64,000 nt of DNA from an uncultured Aquimarina sp. GTDB taxonomy: Bacteria > Bacteroidota > Bacteroidia > Flavobacteriales > Flavobacteriaceae. The stretch is from positions 124,001 through 188,000 of the forward strand of contig CANMTP010000004.1 in NCBI GenBank assembly GCA_947500845.1, written 5' to 3'. This document shows, piece by piece, positions 1 through 7,265 of the stretch (position 1 is the first letter of the stretch; every line of letters begins with the position of its first letter). Made by a program: the position numbers and the translations under genes. The notes under the pieces were generated by a model that saw only the letters and a list, made by a program, of their open reading frames with translations, did no database searches and was not told where the DNA came from.

Positions 1-305
1 ATTTAAATGAATCAACCCTAGTGGCAAGAGTAAAAACTGAGCTTCAACAATATTGTAATATCCAAACGAAACGCTTTATAAAGCGCTTTTTGATCAGGAG
101 AGCATTGCCCAAAATAACCAATCTACAATATGAAATGTTACCCACAGAGACCAGACTAACAACAACTGTTTTTCTGGCGGGAGACCAATTATTAAATGGT
201 TCACTAAATGCCGCAATGATTGCTGGCGAAAAAGCCGCCTTGGGAGTTATCGGAACATTGGAAGATGGATTGATAGTAGAAGAGTTCACTTCAGAGTTTA
301 ATTGA
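1..305 (+). CDS. FAD-dependent amine oxidase-like oxidoreductase, C-terminal end only
   Basis: The reading frame is already open at the left edge (codons from base 3) and ends at TGA 303-305, so only about the last 100 residues are present. The end carries FLAGDQLLNGSLNAAMIAGE, the C-terminal FAD-contacting segment of amine oxidase/phytoene-desaturase-like flavoproteins, where a Gly-Asp pair contacts the flavin and a following helix ends the fold. The in-frame GTG at 21 is not a credible start, because flavoprotein-like sequence continues upstream of it. The substrate cannot be judged from this fragment. A strong palindromic terminator follows. Confidence 0.75.
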   Translation, partial: LNESTLVARVKTELQQYCNIQTKRFIKRFLIRRALPKITNLQYEMLPTETRLTTTVFLAGDQLLNGSLNAAMIAGEKAALGVIGTLEDGLIVEEFTSEFN

Positions 306-328
306 TGTTTATCAGATTATATACTAAA

Positions 329-354
329 AAAACCATTTCTTAAGAAATGGTTTT
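329..354. terminator. Bidirectional terminator between convergent genes
   Basis: A perfect 26-base palindrome (AAAACCATTTCTT and its reverse complement) lies between the flavoprotein end and the leftward rhodanese gene. Short T/A tracts on both sides fit intrinsic termination in both directions. Confidence 0.7.
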
Positions 355-392
355 ATCTTTAAATAGTCTATTATTAGATTTTAGGTATTCTT

Positions 393-788
393 TTACTTTA
401 CTATTTTTTTACCTTTAAATTTCCATTCTGTTATTCCACCATCAAGATCGTAGATTTTTTTGAATCCAGCTTTCTTCATATATGCAGAACACTTACCGCT
501 TCTACCCCCTCGCCCGCAGTAAACAGCGACTGGTTTGGATTTGTCCACTTTAGAGACAAGGTCTTCAAAATTTTCGTTTCTGAAATCAATATTAATAGCT
601 CCATCTATGTAGCCTTCGGCATATTCTTCAGGGGTTCTAACATCTATTAACTGTACTCTTCCCATTTCCAATAAGGAGTCCATCTCTTCTGCGGTAATCA
701 CTTCAACTGTAGCACTTTCTTCCATCTTATTACAATTAAATAAGATCACAGAAAGAAAAGTTATTACTACAAATGATTTAAGTTTCAT
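393..788 (-). CDS. Rhodanese-domain lipoprotein
   Basis: 131 residues. The N-terminus is a lipoprotein signal peptide ending in a lipobox-like LFNC, so the mature protein is probably lipid-anchored at the cell envelope. The rest is one rhodanese domain. The active-site loop reads VAVYCGRGGRSGKC, with the catalytic Cys starting the CxxGxR loop, and the domain ends with the usual DLDGG-ITEW segment. The likely role is persulfide sulfur handling or thiol redox chemistry; the substrate is unknown. It lies 15 bp downstream of a second, cytoplasmic rhodanese gene and is probably co-transcribed with it. Confidence 0.85.
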   Translation of the reverse strand: MKLKSFVVITFLSVILFNCNKMEESATVEVITAEEMDSLLEMGRVQLIDVRTPEEYAEGYIDGAINIDFRNENFEDLVSKVDKSKPVAVYCGRGGRSGKCSAYMKKAGFKKIYDLDGGITEWKFKGKKIVK

Positions 789-803
789 ACGAAATCGATT
801 TAA

Positions 804-1118
804 TTATTCAGCAGTCTCACCATCCCAATTCATAAAACCACCTATAAGATTATATGTTGTTTCGAATCCCATTTGGTTCATCAAAGTACAAGCCTGGGCG
901 CTACGTGCGCCTGATCGACAGTAGACATAATAGTTTTTAGTTTTATCTAATTGTTCGATATCATCAAGAAAACCCTGACCTTTGCGAATATCTATATTGA
1001 GCATATCAGGAATAAAACCATCTTCTATTTCTTCCTCGGTCCTAACATCTAAAATTACAGCGTTGTCATCTTTAGAGATAAGTTCTCTCCATTCTTCTTG
1101 TGTGATATTTTCTGCCAT
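804..1118 (-). CDS. Single-domain rhodanese-like protein
   Basis: 104 residues with no signal peptide, so cytoplasmic. It is a single rhodanese domain with N-terminal VILDVRTEEE and active-site loop YVYCRSGARS (CxxGxR with the catalytic Cys), ending in NLIGGFMNW. Proteins of this GlpE/PspE-like size move sulfane sulfur between thiols. It is the first gene of a two-gene leftward unit with the lipoprotein rhodanese. A TATATTTG promoter element lies about 50 bases upstream on the minus strand. Confidence 0.85.
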   Translation of the reverse strand: MAENITQEEWRELISKDDNAVILDVRTEEEIEDGFIPDMLNIDIRKGQGFLDDIEQLDKTKNYYVYCRSGARSAQACTLMNQMGFETTYNLIGGFMNWDGETAE

Positions 1119-1167
1119 CTAAAAAAATTTATACTAAAAATTGGACTACATTAATTTATATTCCTTA

Positions 1168-1175
1168 CAAATATA
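1168..1175 (-). promoter_or_regulatory. Promoter -7 element for the rhodanese pair
   Basis: The minus strand reads TATATTTG, an exact match to the Bacteroidota -7 consensus TAnnTTTG, about 50 bases upstream of the rhodanese start at 1118. No clear -33 TTG was found at the usual spacing. Confidence 0.5.
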
Positions 1176-1235
1176 AGAGTCCTTTCATAAAATTGATATA
1201 AGAGGGCTTAGAATTTGTTGAACAAACTTGCAAGA

Positions 1236-1862
1236 TTATGCTTTTATACTGCAACCAATGGCTTTTGTTATTTCTACCGGAACTTTTTCTCCTTTTAGTA
1301 GCGCACTTACAGCATCCTCAACATATTTTTCATTAGCCGCCCCGGCATCCTTGTAATTGTTATCAATCGCTCCGATATATTTAACGATATTACCATTAGA
1401 TGTCTTTTCTAACACATAAACATGCGGGGTTTTGGTAGCACCATATTGAGGGTAAATTTTTTGTCCGTCATCAAATAAGTACGGGAATGTAAATCCTTTT
1501 TCCTTTGCTCTTATCTTCATATTATCAAAACTATCATCAGGGTAAGCCTTCGGGTTATTTGGATTTATTGCAATAACAGGATATCCTTGAGTCTTAAATT
1601 TCTTGTCTAACTCTATAATCCTGTCCTCATAAGCGACAGAATACGGGCAATGATTACAAGTAAAGATCACTATAAATCCTTTAGCTTCCTTATAATCAGC
1701 TAATGAAACAAGAGAGCCATCTATATTTTTTAATTTAAAATCTGTAGCAGTATCTCCTATTGTGTATCCTCCGTCAATTTTCGGGCTAGAAACTTTATCA
1801 ATCGCAAAAGCACTTACAGCAATTACGAAAGCCACTCCAACAAGAATTTTTAAAGTTTTCAT
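1236..1862 (-). CDS. Exported thioredoxin-fold (AhpC/TSA-like) protein
   Basis: 208 residues with an N-terminal hydrophobic export signal. The domain is peroxiredoxin/thioredoxin-like: a DFKLKNIDG-type opening, then IFTCNHCPYS with a CxxC-like pair at the helix start, then a cis-Pro region (TKTPHVYVLE). This arrangement belongs to the redoxin-family proteins common in Bacteroidota, probably acting in periplasmic thiol redox. It follows a TlpA-like gene on the same strand after a 55-bp gap, so an envelope redox pair is likely. The substrate is not known. Confidence 0.8.
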   Translation of the reverse strand: MKTLKILVGVAFVIAVSAFAIDKVSSPKIDGGYTIGDTATDFKLKNIDGSLVSLADYKEAKGFIVIFTCNHCPYSVAYEDRIIELDKKFKTQGYPVIAINPNNPKAYPDDSFDNMKIRAKEKGFTFPYLFDDGQKIYPQYGATKTPHVYVLEKTSNGNIVKYIGAIDNNYKDAGAANEKYVEDAVSALLKGEKVPVEITKAIGCSIKA

Positions 1863-1917
1863 TTGTATTCTTTTTAAATTATATTCTTTTTAAATTGTAT
1901 TTGTTCTTAATTTGTCT

Positions 1918-2439
1918 TTACAACATTTTTTTTAGTTCTTTTTCCAGCTCATCGTAAGTAAAAGATTTTTCATAAAATTTACTCGTATTTCCTTTATAAA
2001 TTATCGTTGCAGGGATAGAACCCGACCAACTCTCATCTACTTTAGGTATCCAACTATTTGAATCAGGATCATCAAGTAAAACTATCCTACTTTGTATTTT
2101 TTGTTTTTTAACAAAAGGAATTAACTTAGTTTCTACATGTTTGGGTAAGTCAAGACTTACTAGTATTACTTCTACTTCATTATCTGGATACCTGCTATTA
2201 ATCAATTCAAAATACGGTAATTCTGCCACACAAGGTTTACACCAAGTAGCCCAAAAATTAATCACTCGGGTTTTACCATCATTTATCTTAAGTAGTGGTT
2301 CCAGGCTTTCAAAATCATACACAGGTATTTCTATGCCGTTACTTTTAAAAACGTCTGTGGCATCCAATGCCATTTTCTGTTCTCCCTTACAATTAGTGAA
2401 GAAAACTGCCAATCCAAAATATAAAATCAACCTAGACAT
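1918..2439 (-). CDS. TlpA-family thiol-disulfide reductase lipoprotein
   Basis: 173 residues. The N-terminus is a lipoprotein signal with a Cys at FFTNC. The core is a thioredoxin fold with NFWATWCKPCVAELPYF, the WCxPC active site typical of TlpA/ResA proteins, and a cis-Pro near SGSIPATIIY. Such proteins reduce periplasmic disulfides, often for cytochrome maturation; the partner here is unknown. It is the first gene of a leftward unit with the redoxin-like gene and is divergent from the marR-like gene. Confidence 0.87.
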   Translation of the reverse strand: MSRLILYFGLAVFFTNCKGEQKMALDATDVFKSNGIEIPVYDFESLEPLLKINDGKTRVINFWATWCKPCVAELPYFELINSRYPDNEVEVILVSLDLPKHVETKLIPFVKKQKIQSRIVLLDDPDSNSWIPKVDESWSGSIPATIIYKGNTSKFYEKSFTYDELEKELKKML

Positions 2440-2646
2440 ACTACGAATTTATCAAAACCGCTAATCACGCTAAAGAAAATTAACAAGGTTTCTATATTTT
2501 ATCTAAATATTTTCAGAATTTTTTATCAATATTCCACTTACTAATAGCATTATTCTATTTCACAATAATACCATTTAACATCAATAGTAGTACAAATTTA
2601 ACAAAGAATTAATACCAATTTACAATTTTCAAAACAGAAATCTACA

Positions 2647-2664
2647 TACATTTGTATATACAAA
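2647..2664 (+). promoter_or_regulatory. Promoter and overlapping palindromic operator of the marR-like gene
   Basis: TACATTTG at 2647-2654 matches TAnnTTTG exactly. A perfect 14-base palindrome, TTTGTATATACAAA, occupies 2651-2664 and overlaps it, covering the expected transcription start. MarR proteins commonly bind such short dyads to repress themselves, so this is the obvious candidate operator. Operator function is inference; the palindrome and promoter match are directly visible. Confidence 0.6.
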
Positions 2665-2678
2665 TTTTGTATAAACAA

Positions 2679-3146
2679 TTGAACATAGAAGATATCATAA
2701 AAACAGAAGTTGAACTTCCTTTATCCAGGAAAGCAATAGTTAATTTATTGTATACAGAAAACTGGTTAATGGATAAAATTAGTTTAGAACTAAAGTCTTT
2801 CGATATATCCATTCAACAGTTCAATGTGTTAAGAATTTTAAATGGGCAAAAAGGAAAACCTGCCAATCTATCTACAATTCAGGAAAGAATGGTGAGTAAG
2901 ATGAGTAATACTACTAGATTGGTTGATAAACTTATTGCAAAAGGATACGTAGAGCGGGTAATCTGTAAATCAAATCGCCGAAAAGTGGAAATTACCATTA
3001 CAGAAGAAGGAAAGAACTTTTTAGGAAAAATAAATCCTATAATGCAATCTTTTGAAGATAGAATAACTGCAAGCCTTTCCAAAGAGGAACTTATCATGCT
3101 AAATGAACTCCTAAATAAATTGAGAAACATAGACTATAATCATTAA
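2679..3146 (+). CDS. MarR-family transcriptional regulator
   Basis: About 155 residues of winged-helix MarR fold. N-terminal dimerisation helices lead into IQQFNVLRILNG, then the recognition helix region (MSNTTRLVDKLIAKGYVER) and the wing (SNRRKVEITITEEGK). The TTG at 2679 (MNIEDIIK) is chosen because the TTG at 2652 lies inside the promoter element and would precede the transcript start. The gene sits 30 bp upstream of a YceI gene on the same strand. MarR-YceI pairs are frequent in Flavobacteriia, so this regulator probably controls itself and the YceI gene. Confidence 0.85.
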   Translation: MNIEDIIKTEVELPLSRKAIVNLLYTENWLMDKISLELKSFDISIQQFNVLRILNGQKGKPANLSTIQERMVSKMSNTTRLVDKLIAKGYVERVICKSNRRKVEITITEEGKNFLGKINPIMQSFEDRITASLSKEELIMLNELLNKLRNIDYNH

Positions 3147-3176
3147 CATAAGTAAAGTAAATTAAATTTGAAAATT

Positions 3177-3743
3177 ATGAAAAGAACACTTAAATCATTA
3201 ATCTTAACCGTTGCGATTATTACTTCAGCAACAACATTCGCTCAAAAAAAGGCAATCAAAACCTCTGAAAGTAACATTAACTGGACAGGAAAAAAAGTTA
3301 CGGGCTCGCATACTGGGACATTGAAGCTGTCTGAAGGATATCTTGTCTTTGATGGCGAAAAAATTACAGGAGGAGAATTTGTTGTAGACATGACTTCTCT
3401 AACAGTAACCGACCTTGAAGCTGGAAACGGAAAAGAAAAACTTGAAGGACATTTAAATTCTGACGACTTTTTTGGTATTAAAAATCATAAAACGGCAAAA
3501 CTAGTGGTTACAAAAGCCAAAAAAACAGATAAAGGTTATAAGCTTGCTGGAGATCTTACCATCAAAGGTAAAACTAATCCGATTTCATTTGATTTAGCCG
3601 TAAATGGTGACTCTGCTTCTACAAAACTTATGGTCGATAGAACAAAATATGATATCAAATATGGATCAGGAAGCTTTTTCGATAATTTAGGTGATAAAAC
3701 CATCTACGATGAATTCGAATTAGCCGTAGATTTAAAAATGTAA
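3177..3743 (+). CDS. YceI-family periplasmic lipid-binding protein
   Basis: 188 residues from ATG 3177; a TTG nine bases upstream is a weaker start. A Sec signal peptide ends near TTFAQ. The mature part is one YceI domain, the lipocalin-like beta-barrel that binds polyisoprenoids: NWTGKKVTGSHTGTLKL, GEFVVDMTSL, a LEGHLNSDDFF motif, then DLTIKGKTNPISF. Biological ligands of most bacterial YceI proteins are unknown. It probably forms an operon with the MarR-type gene upstream. The next gene is the trp leader. Confidence 0.88.
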   Translation: MKRTLKSLILTVAIITSATTFAQKKAIKTSESNINWTGKKVTGSHTGTLKLSEGYLVFDGEKITGGEFVVDMTSLTVTDLEAGNGKEKLEGHLNSDDFFGIKNHKTAKLVVTKAKKTDKGYKLAGDLTIKGKTNPISFDLAVNGDSASTKLMVDRTKYDIKYGSGSFFDNLGDKTIYDEFELAVDLKM

Positions 3744-3744
3744 A

Positions 3745-3782
3745 TTTTTGTTGTACTGAATTATAATTAATTTATATATTTG
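3745..3782 (+). promoter_or_regulatory. Promoter of the tryptophan operon
   Basis: TTG at 3751-3753 is separated by 21 bases from TATATTTG at 3775-3782, fitting the Bacteroidota form TTG-N(17-23)-TAnnTTTG. The predicted start falls about ten bases before the leader-peptide ATG at 3800. Confidence 0.65.
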
Positions 3783-3799
3783 ACTCAATAAATAGAATT

Positions 3800-3862
3800 A
3801 TGAAATTAATCTTAACAAATAATTGGTGGTGGTCTTCTCAAAACGTAAACGTCGTGAGATAG
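3800..3862 (+). CDS. trpL: trp operon leader peptide
   Basis: A 20-codon reading frame, MKLILTNN-WWW-SSQNVNVVR, with three consecutive Trp codons (TGG at 3824-3832). It lies between the trp promoter and an intrinsic terminator just before trpE. Three adjacent Trp codons in a short leader are the hallmark of ribosome-mediated attenuation: scarce charged tRNA-Trp stalls the ribosome there. The stop TAG at 3860-3862 places a finishing ribosome over bases 3851-3857, which otherwise can pair with the terminator. The product itself is expected to have no function. Confidence 0.88.
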   Translation: MKLILTNNWWWSSQNVNVVR

Positions 3863-3924
3863 CTATTATTATTGTGTTGAGTAAACATACCAAAGGCTTG
3901 TCAAATCACGACAAGCCTTTTTTT
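3851..3924 (+). promoter_or_regulatory. trp attenuator: terminator and alternative antiterminator
   Basis: The terminator is an 11-bp stem, 3892-3902 with 3910-3920, closing a 7-base loop and running into a seven-T tract (3918-3924). Bases 3851-3857 (GTCGTGA), at the end of the leader frame, are exactly complementary to 3906-3912 (TCACGAC), which covers most of the terminator loop and the top of its 3' arm. A ribosome stalled at the Trp codons leaves 3851-3857 free to block the terminator. One that reaches the stop codon masks it, and the terminator forms. The pairing is seen in sequence; regulation is inferred. Confidence 0.82.
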
Positions 3925-3962
3925 GTTGCCTGTTTTAAAAGATATAAATTGATAAAGTAAAA

Positions 3963-5360
3963 ATGAGTTATAAATTAACCACACACTACAAACAAATACT
4001 GGCAGATACTTTTACTCCTGTAAGTGTTTATCTTAAAATTAGAGATCGTTTTCCAAATAGCTTGTTGTTAGAAAATAACGATTACAGAGGTAGTGAAAAT
4101 AGTTTCTCCTATATATGTTGCAACCCTATTGCTACAATAAAAATAGAGAATGAAGTGATCTATCAATCCTTCCCTGATAATAACATCACCAAAACAGAAA
4201 TCACCAGTGACACAAATATTCCAAAGATTATAGAGCAATTCGGGCAACAATTTGAAACTTCGAAGACCGACTTTAAGTTTATCAATAATGGATTGTTTGG
4301 TTATATTGGTTATGACGCCGTTCGCTATTTTGAGAATATAAATATTACTAAAAAAGAAAAAGGGCTTGATATACCAGACATTCATTACACGGTTTATCAA
4401 AATATTATTGCAATTAGTAATTTCACCAATGAAGCCTACATTTTTGCACATTGCTATCAATCAGAAAGTAATATTGATGAAATAGAATCTTTGCTTAAGG
4501 TTAAAAATTTTGCTTCCTATAATTTTAATGCAATTGGAGATACAACTTCAAACCTAAATGATGATCAATACAAACAGCATGTAGCACTAGCAAAAAAACA
4601 CTGCCACCGCGGAGACGTTTTTCAACTTGTACTGTCAAAGCGTTTCTCGCAAAAATTTAAAGGAGATGAGTTTAACGTATATCGAGCGCTGCGCAGTATT
4701 AATCCGTCGCCATATCTGTTTTATTTTGATTATGGTGATTTTAAAATCTTTGGAAGCTCTCCCGAGGCACAGTTAATTGTAAAAGAAGGTATCGCCGAAA
4801 TTCATCCCATTGCAGGAACATTTAAGCGCACAGGCAACGATGAACAAGATGCCGAACTTGCTAAAAAGCTTTCTGTAGACGAAAAAGAAAATGCCGAACA
4901 TGTAATGTTGGTGGATTTAGCAAGAAATGATCTAAGTCGAAACGGAAGCGACGTTACTGTAGATACCTATCGTGAAATTCAATTTTATTCTCACGTGATA
5001 CACCTGGTAAGTAAGGTAACTGGTAAAAAGCATGCAGATACTACAACGATGCAAGTAGTAGCAGATACATTCCCTGCAGGTACACTAAGTGGTGCCCCAA
5101 AACATATGGCCATGCAACTTATTGAAAAATACGAAACCGTAAATCGCGATTTTTATGGTGGAGCCATTGGCTTTATGGACTTTTCGGGGAATTTTAATCA
5201 TGCTATTATGATCCGTACTTTTTTAAGCAAAAATCATGAGCTTCATTGGCAGGCCGGAGCAGGATTAGTAAATGAGTCAAGTGAAGAAAATGAGCTTCAA
5301 GAAGTATATAATAAACTGGGGGCATTAACAAAGGCATTACAATTAGCAGAAGAAATATAA
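3963..5360 (+). CDS. trpE: Anthranilate synthase component I
   Basis: 465 residues, normal length. It converts chorismate plus ammonia or glutamine to anthranilate, the first committed step of tryptophan synthesis. The chorismate-binding domain is complete: SSPEAQLIV, HPIAGTFKRTGN, the block DEKENAEHVMLVDLARNDL, and PAGTLSGAPK. Near the N-terminus the Trp feedback-site motif LLES-x10-S appears as LLEN-x10-S (about residues 35-49), with Asn where Ser is usual. It is the first structural gene after the attenuator. A palindromic repeat begins directly after its stop codon. Confidence 0.95.
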   Translation: MSYKLTTHYKQILADTFTPVSVYLKIRDRFPNSLLLENNDYRGSENSFSYICCNPIATIKIENEVIYQSFPDNNITKTEITSDTNIPKIIEQFGQQFETSKTDFKFINNGLFGYIGYDAVRYFENINITKKEKGLDIPDIHYTVYQNIIAISNFTNEAYIFAHCYQSESNIDEIESLLKVKNFASYNFNAIGDTTSNLNDDQYKQHVALAKKHCHRGDVFQLVLSKRFSQKFKGDEFNVYRALRSINPSPYLFYFDYGDFKIFGSSPEAQLIVKEGIAEIHPIAGTFKRTGNDEQDAELAKKLSVDEKENAEHVMLVDLARNDLSRNGSDVTVDTYREIQFYSHVIHLVSKVTGKKHADTTTMQVVADTFPAGTLSGAPKHMAMQLIEKYETVNRDFYGGAIGFMDFSGNFNHAIMIRTFLSKNHELHWQAGAGLVNESSEENELQEVYNKLGALTKALQLAEEI

Positions 5361-5422
5361 GGGTGTTACCCTGCGGGTCGGGCTAACCGCGCTACACGGT
5401 AGCTTGCTCATATCCCTAACAC
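5361..5422 (+). repeat. Palindromic interspersed repeat, family A, copy 1
   Basis: A roughly 60-base GC-rich element starts right after the trpE stop. It contains CGGGTCGGGCTA and CGCTACACGGTAGCTTGCT and has terminal arms GTGTT and AACAC. A copy of equal length, 50 of 60 bases identical, lies in reverse orientation at 14054-14113. Both copies contain small internal hairpins (CCC-TRC-GGG and CTAC-ACG-GTAG). Two differences in the terminal arms are compensatory, so the fold appears conserved. Confidence 0.75.
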
Positions 5423-5513
5423 TAATTATAAAGTAACCAAGTAGCAAAGAATCAAAGTCAAACAAAAAACTCAGAAACTTAGGAACTCTGAGACTTTGAA
5501 ACTAAAAAAGAAA

Positions 5514-6086
5514 ATGAATAAAAAAGTATTAGTAATAGACAACTACGATTCATTCGTATACAATCTGGTCCATTATTTGGAAGATCTGGGATGTGAAGTA
5601 ACCGTTAAGCGTAACGATCAATTACGGCTAGAAGATGTAGCGCCTTTTCATAAGATTTTACTTTCTCCTGGCCCAGGTATTCCTGATGAAGCAGGGTTAT
5701 TAAAAGATATTATTAAATCATATTCGAGTACTAAAAGTATTTTTGGTGTTTGCCTGGGACAACAAGCTATAGGAGAAGTGTTTGGGGGTAACCTTATTAA
5801 TTTAGACGAAGTATATCATGGTGTGGCTACCAATGTGACCTTATCAGTTACCGACGAACCTCTTTTTGCCGGATTAAACAATAATTTTAATGTTGGAAGA
5901 TATCATTCCTGGGTAGTGGCCGATGAAAAACTACCAGATTGTCTCGAAATAACATCTTATGATGAGAATGGACAGATCATGTCTTTGCGACACAAAGAAT
6001 TAGACGTGCGCGGAGTACAATTTCATCCGGAATCGGTATTGACCCCGGACGGAAAAAAAATATTGGAAAACTGGATCAATAATTGA
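5514..6086 (+). CDS. trpG: Anthranilate synthase component II (glutamine amidotransferase)
   Basis: 190 residues from ATG 5514; a TTG at 5496 is in frame but less likely. It is a class I glutamine amidotransferase that supplies ammonia to TrpE: N-terminal VLVIDNYDSFVYNLVHYL, the oxyanion/PGPG segment LLSPGPGIPDEAG, nucleophile Cys about residue 80 in FGVCLGQQAIG, and the catalytic His-Glu in VQFHPESVL. In related organisms the same subunit can also serve aminodeoxychorismate synthase, so it may be shared with folate synthesis. Confidence 0.94.
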   Translation: MNKKVLVIDNYDSFVYNLVHYLEDLGCEVTVKRNDQLRLEDVAPFHKILLSPGPGIPDEAGLLKDIIKSYSSTKSIFGVCLGQQAIGEVFGGNLINLDEVYHGVATNVTLSVTDEPLFAGLNNNFNVGRYHSWVVADEKLPDCLEITSYDENGQIMSLRHKELDVRGVQFHPESVLTPDGKKILENWINN

Positions 6087-6138
6087 CATTAAAAATAACA
6101 ATGATTACTATAAAATTTTAAAAAATAACCCGTAAAAA

Positions 6139-6175
6139 TCCCTTCTCCATTTTTGGGAAGAGGGTTGGGATGAGG
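6139..6175 (+). repeat. Palindromic repeat-like spacer, family B
   Basis: The trpG-trpD spacer contains CCCTTCTCC followed by an imperfect inverted arm GGGAAGAGGG and then TTGGGATGAGG. This recalls small imperfect hairpin repeats seen between genes in many bacteria. Only one copy is in the window, so repeat status rests on its structure and on recollection of similar sequences. Confidence 0.4.
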
Positions 6176-6180
6176 TACCT

Positions 6181-7176
6181 ATGAAAAACTTACTCAACAG
6201 ATTAATAAATCACGAAACTATTTCTAAAGAAGAAGCCAAGGGTGTTTTGGTTAATATCTCTCGGGGAGCCTATAATCAAAGTCAGATTGCATCTTTTCTT
6301 ACCGTTTATATGATGCGAAGTATTACCGTCGAAGAACTTGAAGGATTTAGAGATGCACTACTTGAACTTTGTGTAGCAGTCGACCTCAGCGAATACAATC
6401 CGATAGATCTTTGTGGTACTGGTGGTGATGGAAAAGACACTTTCAATATTTCTACGCTTTCATCTTTTGTGGCTGCCGGGGCAGGAATCAAGGTGACCAA
6501 GCATGGTAATTATGGGGTTTCTTCAAAATGTGGCAGTTCTAATGTGATGGAACATTTAGGGATCAAATTCAGTAATGATAAAGATTTTTTGAAGCGTAGT
6601 ATCGATGAGGCAGGCATTTGCGTCCTGCACGCTCCCCTGTTCCACCCTGCAATGAAAAATGTAGCTCCTATACGACGAGAATTGGGTGTTAAAACATTCT
6701 TTAATATGCTTGGGCCTATGGTAAATCCCGCTTTTCCTAAAAATCAAATCGTAGGGGTTTTTAACTTAGAATTAGCCCGAATGTATGGTTACTTATACCA
6801 AAATACTGATAAAAATTTTACTATCATTCATGCACTAGATGGTTATGACGAAATTTCGCTTACCGGAAGTACAAAAACTATTTCTAACACTACCGAAGGA
6901 ATGTTAACTCCTATGGATTTTGGTGTTTCGGCTTTAAAACAAGAAGAAATTGTTGGTGGTGATTCGATTTCGGCATCTGCGGATATTTTTATGAATATCT
7001 TGGGAGGAAAAGGAACTGAAGCCCAAAACAATGTAGTTTGTGCTAACGCCGGTATGGCGATTGCGACAGTAGAAGGCTTACTGCCTAAAGAAGGATTTGA
7101 GAAAGCCAAAGAATCCTTGCTTTCTGGTAAGGGATTAGAAGCACTAAAAAAAGTGCAGGAATTGAGTAAAAATTAG
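6181..7176 (+). CDS. trpD: Anthranilate phosphoribosyltransferase
   Basis: 331 residues, full length. It transfers phosphoribose from PRPP to anthranilate. The family-defining Gly-rich PRPP loop DLCGTGGDGKDTFNIST is present at about residues 77-93, followed by KHGNYGVSSKCGSSNVMEHLG and the anthranilate-site region RRELGVKTFFNMLGPMVNP. It is an all-helical N-terminal domain plus alpha/beta domain as in the family. It is third in the trp operon, separated from trpG by a 94-bp spacer with a hairpin and from trpC by a pair of inverted repeats. Confidence 0.95.
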   Translation: MKNLLNRLINHETISKEEAKGVLVNISRGAYNQSQIASFLTVYMMRSITVEELEGFRDALLELCVAVDLSEYNPIDLCGTGGDGKDTFNISTLSSFVAAGAGIKVTKHGNYGVSSKCGSSNVMEHLGIKFSNDKDFLKRSIDEAGICVLHAPLFHPAMKNVAPIRRELGVKTFFNMLGPMVNPAFPKNQIVGVFNLELARMYGYLYQNTDKNFTIIHALDGYDEISLTGSTKTISNTTEGMLTPMDFGVSALKQEEIVGGDSISASADIFMNILGGKGTEAQNNVVCANAGMAIATVEGLLPKEGFEKAKESLLSGKGLEALKKVQELSKN

Positions 7177-7189
7177 AAAATCAGCATTA

Positions 7190-7261
7190 TCATTCCAGCA
7201 TAGACTGGAATCTTTATGCTTAACTAAAATTAAAAAGATTCCAGCCTATGCTGGAATGACA
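7190..7261. repeat. Inverted pair of family C hairpin repeats, no gene inside
   Basis: Two oppositely oriented copies of a short hairpin (TCATTCCAGC...GCTGGAATGACA type) lie at 7190-7214 and 7235-7261 with a 20-base AT-rich spacer. They fill the trpD-trpC gap, and the second copy ends four bases before the trpC ATG. The same hairpin in the same inverted arrangement brackets the GIY-YIG gene at 11243-11614, so this looks like a gene-less (MITE-like) version of that unit. Confidence 0.75.
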
Positions 7262-7265
7262 GATA

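Noticed and set aside
2652..2678. TTG 2652 as the marR start
   Set aside because: It lies inside the TAnnTTTG promoter element, so it would be at or before the transcript start.
4068..4460. A 130-codon frame on the minus strand inside trpE
   Set aside because: Antisense to conserved TrpE sequence, without a promoter or recognisable domain.
5361..5422. Family A repeat as a tRNA gene
   Set aside because: It folds with several arms but lacks the conserved T-loop, anticodon arm lengths and acceptor stem, and a near copy lies elsewhere in intergenic DNA.
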